Under the pieces are notes generated by a model. That model was given only the letters and a program-made list of their open reading frames with translations. It had not been told where the DNA came from and ran no database searches. A DNA stretch of 64,000 nucleotides from NCBI RefSeq assembly GCF_900452385.1, contig NZ_UGOA01000003.1, forward strand, positions 18,225-82,224. Direction: 5' to 3'. A program made the position numbers and the translations under genes. This DNA comes from Legionella donaldsonii. Its GTDB lineage: Bacteria; Pseudomonadota; Gammaproteobacteria; Legionellales; Legionellaceae. This document shows positions 16,604-25,285 of the stretch, one piece after another (positions within the stretch are counted from its first letter, which is position 1; each line of letters begins with the position of its first letter).

Positions 16604-17507
16604 TTTCTTTTTCTCCTAACACTTTGTCGTAAACAAATTCGCCTAATGTAATGGCTTCAATGGCAAATCTATCATTATCTTTCAATTCCGTGTATGGCGC
16701 AGTAATAGGCGCTTGATCTTCATCTATATCTACAGCTCTAGGAGAGTCATGGATTTCTATATCATCAATTAATAGCTTGGATAACATAAGATTAGACTTG
16801 ATAGTGTCTATAATTCTGGTCTGAGGAGTTCTTTTATTGTAATCGACTTTGTTTTTTAAGAGTCCGATTATTTTAGCTTGTTCATTTGCTGGTCGATAAA
16901 CATTCTGACGATTAACCAAATCTACCATACCTGCCAACCCCTGTAGAGATTTGTTACTCAACTCTAGCGGAATTAAAATATGGGTTGCTGCCCGAATAGC
17001 ACTCTGAGTTAACGGACCTTTAGCTGGTGGTGTATCAATAATAATCAAATCATAACCGCATTCTATAAAATCATCCATAGCAAAAAAATCATAAGCGCGC
17101 TGAACAATACTTTCTAAACTATCACTATATTCAAACGCTTCAATATCTTTTATTAAGCCAGCATCACTAGGTAGAATTTCTAAATTTTCCAAATCAGTTG
17201 GATAAGGCACAACTGGATTTTCAGTCCACATATCTAAGGCAGAGGATCGACCATCCCAACCTTCATCCTCAGGATCATTAGGATCGTATTCCGGATGCAT
17301 AGGTGGTTTATAACTCGACATATCTCGAATTCTTGTATCTCTAAGAAACCTATACGACATATTGCCTTGAGGATCAAAATCAAGGGCTAGAACCTTTTTA
17401 TTTTTTTTAAAGGCTATATAAGTTGCAATTAACTGACTGATTAAACTCTTACCCACACCACCCTTATTGTTTGCTACAACTAAAATTTTTGGCTTTTTCT
17501 TTTTCAT
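16560..17507 (-). CDS. parA: ParA-type partition ATPase
   Basis: A 315-residue deviant-Walker ATPase. KGGVGKS lies at about residues 15-21, Walker A' Asp at ALDFDPQGNMS around 41-50, and Walker B at DLIIIDTPP around 150. ParA drives segregation of ParB-bound plasmid over the nucleoid. It has no long N-terminal HTH, so it is type Ib-like in size, although 315 residues is somewhat long. The gene heads the parA-parB-RHH operon, divergent from rep. Confidence 0.92.
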   Translation of the reverse strand: MKKKKPKILVVANNKGGVGKSLISQLIATYIAFKKNKKVLALDFDPQGNMSYRFLRDTRIRDMSSYKPPMHPEYDPNDPEDEGWDGRSSALDMWTENPVVPYPTDLENLEILPSDAGLIKDIEAFEYSDSLESIVQRAYDFFAMDDFIECGYDLIIIDTPPAKGPLTQSAIRAATHILIPLELSNKSLQGLAGMVDLVNRQNVYRPANEQAKIIGLLKNKVDYNKRTPQTRIIDTIKSNLMLSKLLIDDIEIHDSPRAVDIDEDQAPITAPYTELKDNDRFAIEAITLGEFVYDKVLGEKENVNQEENNKEFTYV

Positions 17508-17523
17508 TATATGTATCCGTCTG

Positions 17524-17797
17524 TTGATATAGCATTAAAAATTTAATTGATTACCTCTTAATAGTCAACATATCTCAATACTGTATTGAGTATTTATTTT
17601 TATTAAATTGAAAAAGTAAACTAGATATCTAGTCTAAGACAAAGACCCTTATATTAAATCGGGTTAAACAAGCAAAATACTTTGATATAGCACGATTATA
17701 AGCTATTGCGGTTTTTTTTAATCATTTTTAAAAATCTATTGATCTATAAAAATTTTCGATCCAGAATGTGGTATCGAGAGTATGTTGTATTGAGTAT
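17524..17797. repeat. Candidate parS/operator repeats upstream of parA
   Basis: Several repeats lie in the AT-rich parA-rep gap. CTCAATAC-T-GTATTGAG is a perfect palindrome at 17574-17590. GTATTGAGTAT occurs in direct orientation at 17583 and 17787, with a variant GTATCGAG at 17771. ACTAGATATCTAGT is a perfect 14-bp palindrome at 17620-17633. TTGATATAGCA occurs at 17524 and 17682. These are plausible ParB/ParA or Rep binding sites; which protein binds which is not known. Confidence 0.55.
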
Positions 17798-17872
17798 TAT
17801 CTCCTAACAAAAACAATAATATTTATAGAGATAACATAAAATGAAAAAATAAAGGGTGCTATAAAATAAAAA

Positions 17873-17997
17873 GGGTATAGAAAGTCAGCCAACTTCCTAT
17901 ACCCCATACTGATTAGCTTCGAACGAGACTAAATCTTTAAGAACATCATTGCGAGCGATTGTTCTTTCGTACTTCGTTTTCTATTTTAGTCCCGTTC
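17873..17997 (+). promoter_or_regulatory. Structured leader of the rep gene
   Basis: Two inverted repeats lie just upstream of rep. The first is a hairpin with 13-bp arms (one mismatch) at 17873-17885 and 17892-17904 around CAGCCA. The second is a long-range stem, 17921-17933 with 17985-17997 (12 of 13 pairs). It encloses a smaller hairpin (AAGAACA / TGTTCTT, 17939-17966). The last arm ends 35 bp before the rep ATG. This is the shape of a copy-number control leader, but no antisense promoter has been identified. Confidence 0.5.
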
Positions 17998-18032
17998 CCT
18001 AAAAAAAACAATAAAGATAAGGATATTTATCT

Positions 18033-19259
18033 ATGGGGAACCTTTGTTCAATTTTTCACTCAAGATTTAAAAATCTTATTAAAGTGATCCCATCCGCACG
18101 AAAGGCTCAGCTGATGGACTACATCCTTCTTGGATGGCAAACCAGCCAGTACAAATTAAAGGGTTCTGAGCAAAAGTGGTTCATGAAGCCTTATGATCAA
18201 ATTGTCGCAGACACCGGTATTCCAAAAAGTACCTTGGAGCGCTATATCAAAGAATTAAATGACGCTGGATTTATTGAGCGAAGACAAGCACTCTACAGTC
18301 GAACAAAAGAGCAGGGCGGTTTTGAGGTTAAAAAAGGCACTTACATTCATATCACTGACAAACTTCTCACTTTGCTTCAATCTAATGGAACGTCAACTGT
18401 AGTATCGCCCAATCAAACAGAAGAACCCATTAAGGAAACTAAGAGCGCTCCACAGGAATGCCCAGGGGATTTAGATAATACACGACCAACCTGTAAAAAT
18501 TTAGAAATAAATGAGGGGACTGATTCCCTCATTATGAGGGGATCATATATAAGAGATCTTTATCCTTCTTCTTTTATTAATACTATTAGTTTTAAAGAAA
18601 TCACGTGCTCTGTGGATAAAGCAACCCTACAACGACTTAACAAACAATATGAATCCATTCAAAAATGGTTACTTACAGAGATCAAGGAAGAAATTCCTGA
18701 TTCGGTCAAAAAACTAGTGCTTGGTACCTTTTTTAATTTAACCTTCGAACACCAAAAACAATTCTCTGCACCCGCCCAATTGGCGGCTGAATACTTATAC
18801 GCCCTGTTAAACATTGAATTTTATCTACCCAAGGTGAGGTGCTTTAAACACCGAAACAATATTCTCTCCAAGATGATTCGCACCAATCACTGGCGAACGC
18901 CTAAAGGCTTTTATAAATACTTTTACTTAGGTCAGTCTTTTCAAGACAAACTCAAATTACGAGAGCAAAACTGGCAACGAGAAAAGGCAAATGAAATCCG
19001 CCAAGGCTCTGGGCTCGACTTTTGTCAAACGGATGAACGGCTGATTCAACTGGAAGCTCAAATGGGTGAAAAAAGTGCCATGATAGATGAGCTAACCAAG
19101 CGACTCTATCAGGAGTCTTCTGAGGAAATCTTATTTGAGCTTCGCAACAACATTCAAAGGCTCAGAAATGAGCTTGAAAGTTTATGGCATCAGCAATTCC
19201 TTATTGAACAAGAGGATGAGGGAGGTCAGTATTTAGCTGGTGCACAGCGTTGTGCCTGA
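18033..19259 (+). CDS. Plasmid replication initiator (Rep)
   Basis: A 408-residue protein. Residues about 45-95 form a winged helix (YDQIVADTGIPKSTLERYIK, then LNDAGFIERRQ), as in helix-turn-helix plasmid initiators. The middle is mixed. The C-terminal 100 residues are a charged coiled coil (residues about 330-400). It lies divergent from parA and directly upstream of a cluster of DnaA boxes, which is a typical rep-oriV layout. No closer Rep family is named. Its leader carries strong hairpins, consistent with copy-number control. Confidence 0.72.
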   Translation: MGNLCSIFHSRFKNLIKVIPSARKAQLMDYILLGWQTSQYKLKGSEQKWFMKPYDQIVADTGIPKSTLERYIKELNDAGFIERRQALYSRTKEQGGFEVKKGTYIHITDKLLTLLQSNGTSTVVSPNQTEEPIKETKSAPQECPGDLDNTRPTCKNLEINEGTDSLIMRGSYIRDLYPSSFINTISFKEITCSVDKATLQRLNKQYESIQKWLLTEIKEEIPDSVKKLVLGTFFNLTFEHQKQFSAPAQLAAEYLYALLNIEFYLPKVRCFKHRNNILSKMIRTNHWRTPKGFYKYFYLGQSFQDKLKLREQNWQREKANEIRQGSGLDFCQTDERLIQLEAQMGEKSAMIDELTKRLYQESSEEILFELRNNIQRLRNELESLWHQQFLIEQEDEGGQYLAGAQRCA

Positions 19260-19312
19260 TAAAACAATTTGCGTCGTAACAAGCGCCGAGTTAAGGGGCT
19301 TTCAAAAGCAAT

Positions 19313-19409
19313 TTATGCACAATTGACGGGATAATGGCGAAATTTATTTTGTACGGCATGAATCTTATCCACATTTTCAGTGGATAAGACTGTGCATAGA
19401 TGTGGATAG
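19313..19409. other. Candidate replication origin (oriV) with DnaA boxes
   Basis: Five DnaA-box-like nonamers lie within 97 bp. TTATGCACA (19313) and TTATCCACA (19365) match the consensus. On the other strand, CTATGCACA (19391-19399) and CTATCCACA (19401-19409) differ at one base. TTATCCACT (19379-19387) is also near-consensus. CTTATCCAC / GTGGATAAG also form a 9-bp inverted repeat (19364-19388). The cluster lies just after rep and next to AT-rich bases. Confidence 0.7.
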
Positions 19410-20474
19410 TCAGCGAAAGACTACTGTGCTGGGTGCAACTTCCTCTTTGGCAACTAATTGTCGCTGAGCGGTTGATTTGGATAGGGCGCGCTGTGCTCTT
19501 AAAAGAATTTCATCCTCATCGTTGCTTGATTCCTCCATTACGGTAAGAATAAAGTCGCTGGTCTTTAATTGTTCATCCATTTTATTGCCAATAGACTGTG
19601 ACTTTAATAGGTGATCATGCACTTTCAATTGAAGCCGGTCACATTTTTCAATCTGCACTTTGGAAGTTAGGCCTTCTTCCTGAATAGCAGACACTGCTTG
19701 CGAGACTTCTTTCTTAATCGTGACGGACTCTCTTAGCACCGAATCGATGGTTGCTGTCACTAAATCAAGGGCTGACTTTCTCTCCAGGATAAGCGAAGAC
19801 AGTGAGTCAATCTCTTTTCCAAGCCTATCGCCTGAGCTTTCCATTTTATCTGTCGTGGATAAAACCCGCTTCTGCTGTTCCTGTAAATTCTTTACTGTTT
19901 CTTCGAGAAGGATTAGCTGAGCATGAAGCGTCAATGCCTGTTTATTTAAATCAGAAATGGAAGAGGATAATTGCTCATTTTGTTCTTCCATGGCTGTAAA
20001 CGCTTTATCAAGCTTCGTTTCCATCTCATTAAAGGATTTAATGGATTGCTCTAAGCCTTCGCCAAGTTTGGCAAGACTTTGCTTCATGGCTTCTTTATTG
20101 GTCTCTTCGATTGCATAGTGATCTGCAAGAAGGGATGCCCCCTTGTAATAAGCTGCAATAAGGACAAAAAAGGCAAGTGCATGGACGGCAAATCCCAAAA
20201 CAACTGCACCTGCGATAACCTCGCCGTGCAATATCTGCCTTTGGTACCAACTCTGCTGTCCATAGTAATAAGCAAGCTTTGAAAACTGGCTGCTTTTTAT
20301 TTCATACCATTGCATCACCAAATCGATGTCGGGCTTAAATAATTCCAAACGCTCGGTTTGTTTTTTTAACAGGTCTAACTGTTGTTTGGTGCGACGCTTT
20401 AAACCATGAATATCTTCTTGTTCGCGGTCTACACTGGTTTCCTCATTCTTGATTTTTTCTAATCCTGGCATCAT
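19410..20474 (-). CDS. Membrane-anchored coiled-coil protein, unknown function
   Basis: A 354-residue protein with a charged N-terminal helical region, a hydrophobic segment at about residues 85-112 (VIAGAVVLGFAVHALAFFVL) and a long coiled coil from about 115 to 330. The shape is like a cytoskeletal, tethering or secreted coiled-coil protein. No family is recognised. It sits 27 bp from a second coiled-coil gene (20502-21341) in the same direction, so the two are probably partners in one operon. The 3' end abuts the putative oriV. Confidence 0.6.
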   Translation of the reverse strand: MMPGLEKIKNEETSVDREQEDIHGLKRRTKQQLDLLKKQTERLELFKPDIDLVMQWYEIKSSQFSKLAYYYGQQSWYQRQILHGEVIAGAVVLGFAVHALAFFVLIAAYYKGASLLADHYAIEETNKEAMKQSLAKLGEGLEQSIKSFNEMETKLDKAFTAMEEQNEQLSSSISDLNKQALTLHAQLILLEETVKNLQEQQKRVLSTTDKMESSGDRLGKEIDSLSSLILERKSALDLVTATIDSVLRESVTIKKEVSQAVSAIQEEGLTSKVQIEKCDRLQLKVHDHLLKSQSIGNKMDEQLKTSDFILTVMEESSNDEDEILLRAQRALSKSTAQRQLVAKEEVAPSTVVFR

Positions 20475-20501
20475 TTCTCTCCTAATTAAGCAAAGGTTCC
20501 C

Positions 20502-21341
20502 TTAACTGAAAAACCGTTGGGTTGATGGGGATGTCTTTGGGCTGGATTCGGGGTTTTCCTTTGCTTGTTCAAGCTCTTGGGTCAATGATTTAATCATTTC
20601 TTTATAGGTTTGAGTTCTTGCAGTTAAGCTCGAGTTCGTATCAACCAAAGCTTTATTTCTTAAGAGAGCCTGCTCCAGTCTTGTTTCATTTTGTTCAAGG
20701 CTCTGACCTAATAACTCAACACTTTCTTCAAGCGCGGTTATTTTTGTTTGTTTTTCTCTGTTTTCTTGAGCCAGTAAACTTAATTCTGCCTTAATCTGGA
20801 TAAGCGCTTCGTTTGAGCGTGTCGCTTCCTCTCTTGCTTGTGCCAATTCCTCGGAATTTTTTTCAAACCGTGCTTTGGACTCCAGGAGCTCTTTTTGGGC
20901 TTGGTCAAAGGCGTCCATCTTCTCCTTAAATGACTGTTGTAAGGACACAAGCATGGCCTGTTGTTCTTTTATACACTGCTCAAGGTCAGAGTTGGTTTTT
21001 CCTAGATGTTCCGTATGCTCATCAATGAGGGTTTTGTCTTTGTCAAAACCTTCAGTAATCTCTACAATTTGTTGACGATGCTTGAGGGACTCCTCATCCA
21101 GGTGGCTCTTTCTTTGTTCAAGTTCCTCGACTATCTCATTTAAATTCTGCACTCGTGACTGCTCCCTTGTTTCTTTAATCACTGTTAAGCGCTCAAGCGC
21201 TTCCTTATCATTGGTTGATTGCCTGCCAAAGAAATAATTCCCGACCATGACGAGTCCGCCACCTAACGTGGCGCTCATAATCATCGCGCCTTTGCCGACT
21301 AAATAACCACCTGCTACCACTTCTAAAATAGGCATTGCCAC
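20502..21341 (-). CDS. Membrane-anchored coiled-coil protein, partner of the previous gene
   Basis: A 279-residue protein. A hydrophobic N-terminal region (residues about 5-38, glycine-rich) precedes a nearly continuous coiled coil (residues about 45-260) with a high Glu/Lys/Gln content. It ends in a Ser/Pro-rich tail. Not recognised as a family. Such long coiled coils with a membrane anchor occur in some Legionella effectors and in plasmid-maintenance proteins; neither role can be shown here. Confidence 0.6.
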   Translation of the reverse strand: MAMPILEVVAGGYLVGKGAMIMSATLGGGLVMVGNYFFGRQSTNDKEALERLTVIKETREQSRVQNLNEIVEELEQRKSHLDEESLKHRQQIVEITEGFDKDKTLIDEHTEHLGKTNSDLEQCIKEQQAMLVSLQQSFKEKMDAFDQAQKELLESKARFEKNSEELAQAREEATRSNEALIQIKAELSLLAQENREKQTKITALEESVELLGQSLEQNETRLEQALLRNKALVDTNSSLTARTQTYKEMIKSLTQELEQAKENPESSPKTSPSTQRFFS

Positions 21342-21898
21342 TCCTTTTCTGTTAAAAAAATAAAATCAATATCAACAGGTGGACGTGTCTTTAGCCGCTG
21401 GGGAGTAAACAAGAAATGGGGAAGAAAACCAAAAAGGATGGGGTAAATGACGCATGAACAAACTCCTTCTGCTGACAATAGAAATTCTTGCCACAACGAA
21501 TCCCTGTAATCGGCAGTCGGCGACAAGCATAGCAAACTAAAACAGGCTGTCAATCCTGATTAATCAGGGATAACAAAATCAGTAGGGTCGTGATAAAAAC
21601 CGGTCTGTCTATCCGATTGGTTAAACGATTGAGTCAATGGGCTCTCTTGCTATAATCGCGAGAGCAGGAAGTTCATTTCCTTAAGATGGTTTCTTCTTTT
21701 ATCCTAAACAATTAAGGTCATGAGTTTACCTGCCCTACAAAGCAGAGTGGGGTGGTGTAGCAGGCTGCCAGCCCCATCTACATCCTGAGTCATGCTGTCC
21801 TTCTTAAACCGCGTTGTTAGGGAGACAGAGGTAATCACCAATCGTTAAGACAATTGGGAAAAAAGAGGTAAGCGATTTCTGCGATTGCAGTTCAATAA
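21342..21898. other. Intergenic region with promoter-like and palindromic elements
   Basis: No supported gene. There is a perfect 14-bp palindrome CCTGATTAATCAGG (21557-21570). A promoter-like pair reads on the plus strand near 21625-21660 (TTGAGT, 16 bp, TATAAT) with an overlapping GCTCTC / GAGAGC hairpin. A small RNA starting near 21660 is possible but unproven. A 76-codon frame at 21323-21553 on the minus strand overlaps the coiled-coil start and lacks family features. Confidence 0.45.
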
Positions 21899-22210
21899 TC
21901 AGTCAGCCTCAATCGCCACTCGCCCTTGCGATTCAATAAGACGCTTTTTGAGTCCAAGCCCTGGTTTGAAATGTACTTTGCTTTTGGAGGGTACTTCGGT
22001 CTTTTCCCCTGTTTTGGGATTAAATGCTTTTCGTGCGGGCATCGCTCGAACTGTCCAAGCACCAAAATCCCTGATGTCAATGCGCTGTCCATTTTGAAGG
22101 GCGTCGCTCATGGAGGTAAGAATCAGATTAACGGCTTCTTCGACTCGTTGTTCTGACAGGTGGGTCATTTTTTTGGCAATGGTTTTAATTAGTTCGGATT
22201 TAATCATCAC
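21899..22210 (-). CDS. HU/IHF-family DNA-bending protein (IHF-beta-like)
   Basis: A 103-residue protein. The family signature GAWTVRAMPARKAFNPKTGE is present near residues 50-69, and the C-terminal HFKPG matches IHF beta. It binds and bends DNA as a dimer. It is the last gene of a three-gene operon with a Fis-like and a RecX-like gene. Plasmid copies often act in replication, partition or silencing; which of these applies here is unknown. Confidence 0.88.
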   Translation of the reverse strand: MMIKSELIKTIAKKMTHLSEQRVEEAVNLILTSMSDALQNGQRIDIRDFGAWTVRAMPARKAFNPKTGEKTEVPSKSKVHFKPGLGLKKRLIESQGRVAIEAD

Positions 22211-22218
22211 TTATCGCC

Positions 22219-22683
22219 TTACTCTGACATGATTCCGTCTTCCTGCAAGTTGTTAATCGCTTGATGAATCACGTCTTGCGAAAAACCACGACTGGATAAA
22301 AATGAATACAGGCGTGACATTGTTTTTTTATCCGGTGTCCGGTAGATGGAATAGAGCTTCTTATGCAGGACTTCCAAAGCTCGCTCATATTCATCGCCGC
22401 ATTGAGCTAATGTCTTCTCAATGAGTTCATCCGATAAGTCTTTTTGACGAAGCACATTGCGGATAAACCGATTTCCTTTATGACGATACCGAAGGCTTAA
22501 GCTTTCTGCAATACGCTCATCATTAATGAGGTGCAGCTCTCGAAGCCTTGCAAGTGTTTGGGTGATTGCGTTTTCAAGGTCAGGATGAGCAGAAAACTCT
22601 TTCTCCAAAAGCCTATAAAGTTCCCGCTCACTGCAATGGCGGGATGATAAATGTTTTAAGGCTGCGTCAAAGAGTGTCGTCAT
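22219..22683 (-). CDS. recX: RecX-family regulator of RecA
   Basis: A 154-residue protein from the ATG at 22683; the frame extends further upstream but that start lacks context. An AAAGG site precedes this ATG. It has three-helix RecX repeats, for example LKHLSSRHCSERELYRLLEKEF and LRYRHKGNRFIRNVLRQKDL. RecX binds RecA filaments and limits their activity. Its start overlaps the Fis-like gene by 17 bp. With umuDC nearby it suggests a plasmid DNA-repair or mutagenesis module. Confidence 0.75.
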   Translation of the reverse strand: MTTLFDAALKHLSSRHCSERELYRLLEKEFSAHPDLENAITQTLARLRELHLINDERIAESLSLRYRHKGNRFIRNVLRQKDLSDELIEKTLAQCGDEYERALEVLHKKLYSIYRTPDKKTMSRLYSFLSSRGFSQDVIHQAINNLQEDGIMSE

Positions 22684-22963
22684 CATCCACCTTTGAACGC
22701 TTGCCGACATAAGCGTCGCCAAAGTAGGCTTCCAGTCGGGTTCGGAATGTTCCCCGACTAAGTCCTAAGCGCTTTGCCGCTTTTGATTGATTATAATGCG
22801 AATGTTCCAGCACGGCTTTAAATAAGGGAGGCTCAATGGCTTCCATGACGAGCGCATAGAGGTTTTCTATCTTCTGTTTGCCCATGGCTTCCAGATGCGT
22901 ATTAATCAACGTTGTCACAGCTGCTGAGAGCGTACTGGCTTTATTTGTTTCAAGAACTTCCAT
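22667..22963 (-). CDS. Fis-family DNA-binding protein
   Basis: A 98-residue protein with a C-terminal HTH of the Fis/NtrC type (NQSKAAKRLGLSRGTFRTRL, residues about 58-77). Fis is a small nucleoid protein that bends DNA. It is the first gene of a Fis-RecX-IHF operon, so the plasmid carries two nucleoid-type proteins. A short gap upstream holds its promoter region and a hairpin. Confidence 0.82.
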   Translation of the reverse strand: MEVLETNKASTLSAAVTTLINTHLEAMGKQKIENLYALVMEAIEPPLFKAVLEHSHYNQSKAAKRLGLSRGTFRTRLEAYFGDAYVGKRSKVDDDDTL

Positions 22964-23100
22964 GATAAATCCTTACCTATTCAATGCACTTGCTGGGCTT
23001 TCTACCTCAATTCAATCAAAAGGGCAAGCCTTCCATAGGGTCAGACTGAGATGCACGATGAGCTTGCGGAGTGTCTTCCCATCACTCTGAAACATGCAAC

Positions 23101-23138
23101 GCCGAGGTCTGGTTTTCTCTTAAAAACAAGGCCTCGGC
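23101..23138 (+). terminator. Hairpin upstream of a small gene
   Basis: GCCGAGG (23101-23107) pairs with CCTCGGC (23132-23138) across a 24-nt loop, followed by a T-rich stretch. It is likely a terminator for plus-strand transcription or a leader structure of the gene at 23219. Confidence 0.4.
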
Positions 23139-23218
23139 AAGCCTACTTTTCTTAATTTTTTCTTAATAAATCAATGCTAATCTGCCCGTTAGAGAATAAA
23201 AAAAATCGTTTCTAGAAA

Positions 23219-23449
23219 ATGAGTCATTACAAAACCATTACAGAATTATTGGGCGGTAAGGGCAACAACGATATTGAGGAAACCCTCCTTATACCGATAG
23301 AGGATTTACAAGAGAAGGCAACGGCTGTGAGCGCGCATAATCCAACGCCATCTAATCAGCTGGCGAAACAAAAACTGGTGACCATGACTGAACAGTTAAA
23401 GGCCTGTCTTACTCTCAATGACCCACTGAAATTATTCATGAAGGGGTAG
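23219..23449 (+). CDS. Small soluble protein, unknown
   Basis: A 76-residue hydrophilic protein with no signal or membrane segment and no recognised family. The body is a helix with Ala, Lys and Gln. It lies convergent to umuC with a 35-bp gap. The ribosome-binding site is weak. It is kept because codon use and length fit a real gene; other small plasmid genes look similar. Confidence 0.45.
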   Translation: MSHYKTITELLGGKGNNDIEETLLIPIEDLQEKATAVSAHNPTPSNQLAKQKLVTMTEQLKACLTLNDPLKLFMKG

Positions 23450-23484
23450 GGCGAGTTCTTGTGAATTAACGCGTCTTCGTCTGT

Positions 23485-24747
23485 TCAGGTACCATTTCTA
23501 ATAAGGGGTAATTGAGACCACTGGGTGGTGTAGCAGGGTGAGCGCATTTCAGCACGCATCGCCCAGGGTTTACTGGTTCCTTCTGCGGCGAGTTTTATGG
23601 TATGCCGTCCAAATTTAAAGTTAATTCTATCAAAAAGTTGCATTAACTGGTCTTTTTTAATCAATGATTCATCCGATGGCTGATGGAATAGGTCTAACTG
23701 TCGAGGATTCTTTAGTATTAACTCTTCTAAACAAACACCAACTTTTTTATAGTGATACCCTGGTTTAAAAATCTTTTTAAGACATCGTTTGGCAATGCGT
23801 GTTATTAACCTTAAATCATCGGTCGGATTAACCAGTTTAAATTGAATACTATTCGCGTATTGCGGTAAGTCTTGTCGAAATGGATTGGTTCGAACGAACA
23901 CGTAAAGATATTGGACAACAAGATTTTGGCTTCGAAGTTTTTCATAGGCTCTTGCACAATGGGAGCTGATGGCTTGTGCGAGAAAGACAAAGTCGGTTTG
24001 CATGTCACCAAAACTCTTAGACGACATGATACTTTTTTTAAGACTTTCTTCTTCAAGTGCCATACAGGGAATGCCTTGTAACTCCATGGCAGTGCGCATT
24101 AGTACGACATTAAATTGTTTTTTTAAGTGATGAGGATTCATCGCTGCTAAATCATAGGCTGTATGAATTCCTTGCTGTACTAATTTTTTTTCCCATTGCC
24201 TGCCAACCCCCCAAACATCGCCAACACTTATTCTCTTCAACCATTGGCGTTGATTGCTCACATTAAAAACAGGGATTTTTAATTCTTTTTTACACAAGTG
24301 ATTCGCAATTTTTGCGAGTGTTTTGGTTTGCCCAATCCCAATAGAGGTAGGAATTCCTGTTGCTTTTAAAATTTTCTTTTGTAAGTTGGCGCAAAAAGAA
24401 TCGTGCAAAGATTCTGGCATTGTTCGTAAATCAAGAAAGGCCTCATCAATGGAGTAGATTTCAACGTCATTCCATTCTTCCTCAATCACCGACATGACGC
24501 GGTTAGACAAGTCGCCATAGAGCGTGTAGTTGGAAGAAAAAGTATGGACTTTATACTGTTTGCAAATGCCTTTCACCTCAAAGTAGGGCGCGCCCATCTT
24601 AATCCCTAGCGCCTTGGCCTCATTGGAGCGAGCTATGACGCACCCATCGTTATTCGAGAGCACAATAATTGGCTTGTCTCTCAAATCAGGTCGAAACAAG
24701 CGCTCGCAACTTGCATAAAAATTGTTACAGTCAATCAACGCATACAT
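23485..24747 (-). CDS. umuC: UmuC, error-prone Y-family DNA polymerase V catalytic subunit
   Basis: A 420-residue protein, close to E. coli UmuC (422). The catalytic carboxylates are D6 (ALIDCNNFYASCE) and D101-E102 (YSIDEAFLDL). The steric-gate residue lies in the FY pair at 10-11. UmuC with two UmuD' subunits copies past DNA lesions. It follows umuD with 3 bp between the genes, the usual operon. Confidence 0.93.
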   Translation of the reverse strand: MYALIDCNNFYASCERLFRPDLRDKPIIVLSNNDGCVIARSNEAKALGIKMGAPYFEVKGICKQYKVHTFSSNYTLYGDLSNRVMSVIEEEWNDVEIYSIDEAFLDLRTMPESLHDSFCANLQKKILKATGIPTSIGIGQTKTLAKIANHLCKKELKIPVFNVSNQRQWLKRISVGDVWGVGRQWEKKLVQQGIHTAYDLAAMNPHHLKKQFNVVLMRTAMELQGIPCMALEEESLKKSIMSSKSFGDMQTDFVFLAQAISSHCARAYEKLRSQNLVVQYLYVFVRTNPFRQDLPQYANSIQFKLVNPTDDLRLITRIAKRCLKKIFKPGYHYKKVGVCLEELILKNPRQLDLFHQPSDESLIKKDQLMQLFDRINFKFGRHTIKLAAEGTSKPWAMRAEMRSPCYTTQWSQLPLIRNGT

Positions 24748-24750
24748 GAT

Positions 24751-25272
24751 TTATTCAGCCTGATGAATGACATGCGTTACCACACCCCAAATGACTAAAT
24801 CCTGGTCATTAGTAATATCAATAGGGGGGTATTTATCATTTTCAGGAAGGAGTTGTACTTTCCCATTCGCGCGAGAAAGCCTTTTAACGGTCAGCTCACC
24901 ATCAATAGCTGCAATGACAATTTTACCATGCGTGGCGTTTAAACTTTTATCGACAATGAGCATGTCGCCAGATTGAATCCCTGCGTGTAACATGGAATCG
25001 CCGGAGGCAATCACAAAGAATGTGGCTGCAGGGTGTTTAATCAAATGCTCATTCAAATCAAGACGCGATTCAATGTAGTCATCGGCAGGGGAGGGGAATC
25101 CTGCTCGGACTTTGCAACTGTAAAGGGGTAGGGTATAGTTTAGACCTCCTTCAAGAAAGGCTTTAATGTCATCAACTCTAGATTGGGGTACTCGAATTGC
25201 TTTGGTAGACTCACCCCAACTGTTTGACCCTTTAGGACGACCAGCCCCCAGTCGTTTACCACCATGACTCAT
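24751..25272 (-). CDS. umuD: UmuD-like self-cleaving subunit of DNA polymerase V
   Basis: Taken from the ATG at 25272 (173 residues); the frame runs 38 codons further upstream but the extension has no features. The S24 domain has a cleavage site VRAGF (A57-G58) and catalytic Ser93 (GDSML) and Lys130 (LTVKR). The N-terminal extension is about 30 residues longer than E. coli UmuD and contains a GRPKGS AT-hook-like motif, so it may bind DNA before cleavage. Upstream, an operator-like palindrome overlaps the promoter region. Confidence 0.85.
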   Translation of the reverse strand: MSHGGKRLGAGRPKGSNSWGESTKAIRVPQSRVDDIKAFLEGGLNYTLPLYSCKVRAGFPSPADDYIESRLDLNEHLIKHPAATFFVIASGDSMLHAGIQSGDMLIVDKSLNATHGKIVIAAIDGELTVKRLSRANGKVQLLPENDKYPPIDITNDQDLVIWGVVTHVIHQAE

Positions 25273-25285
25273 AAAATTCTCTCTA

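Noticed and set aside
21323..21553. 76-codon minus-strand frame upstream of a coiled-coil gene
   Set aside because: It overlaps that gene's start, has no family features and no clear ribosome-binding site.
21750..23537. Identical 15-mer GGGTGGTGTAGCAGG at 21750 and 23523 (end of umuC)
   Set aside because: One such match is expected by chance in 64 kb, and the similarity does not extend, so it is not evidence of a umuC remnant.
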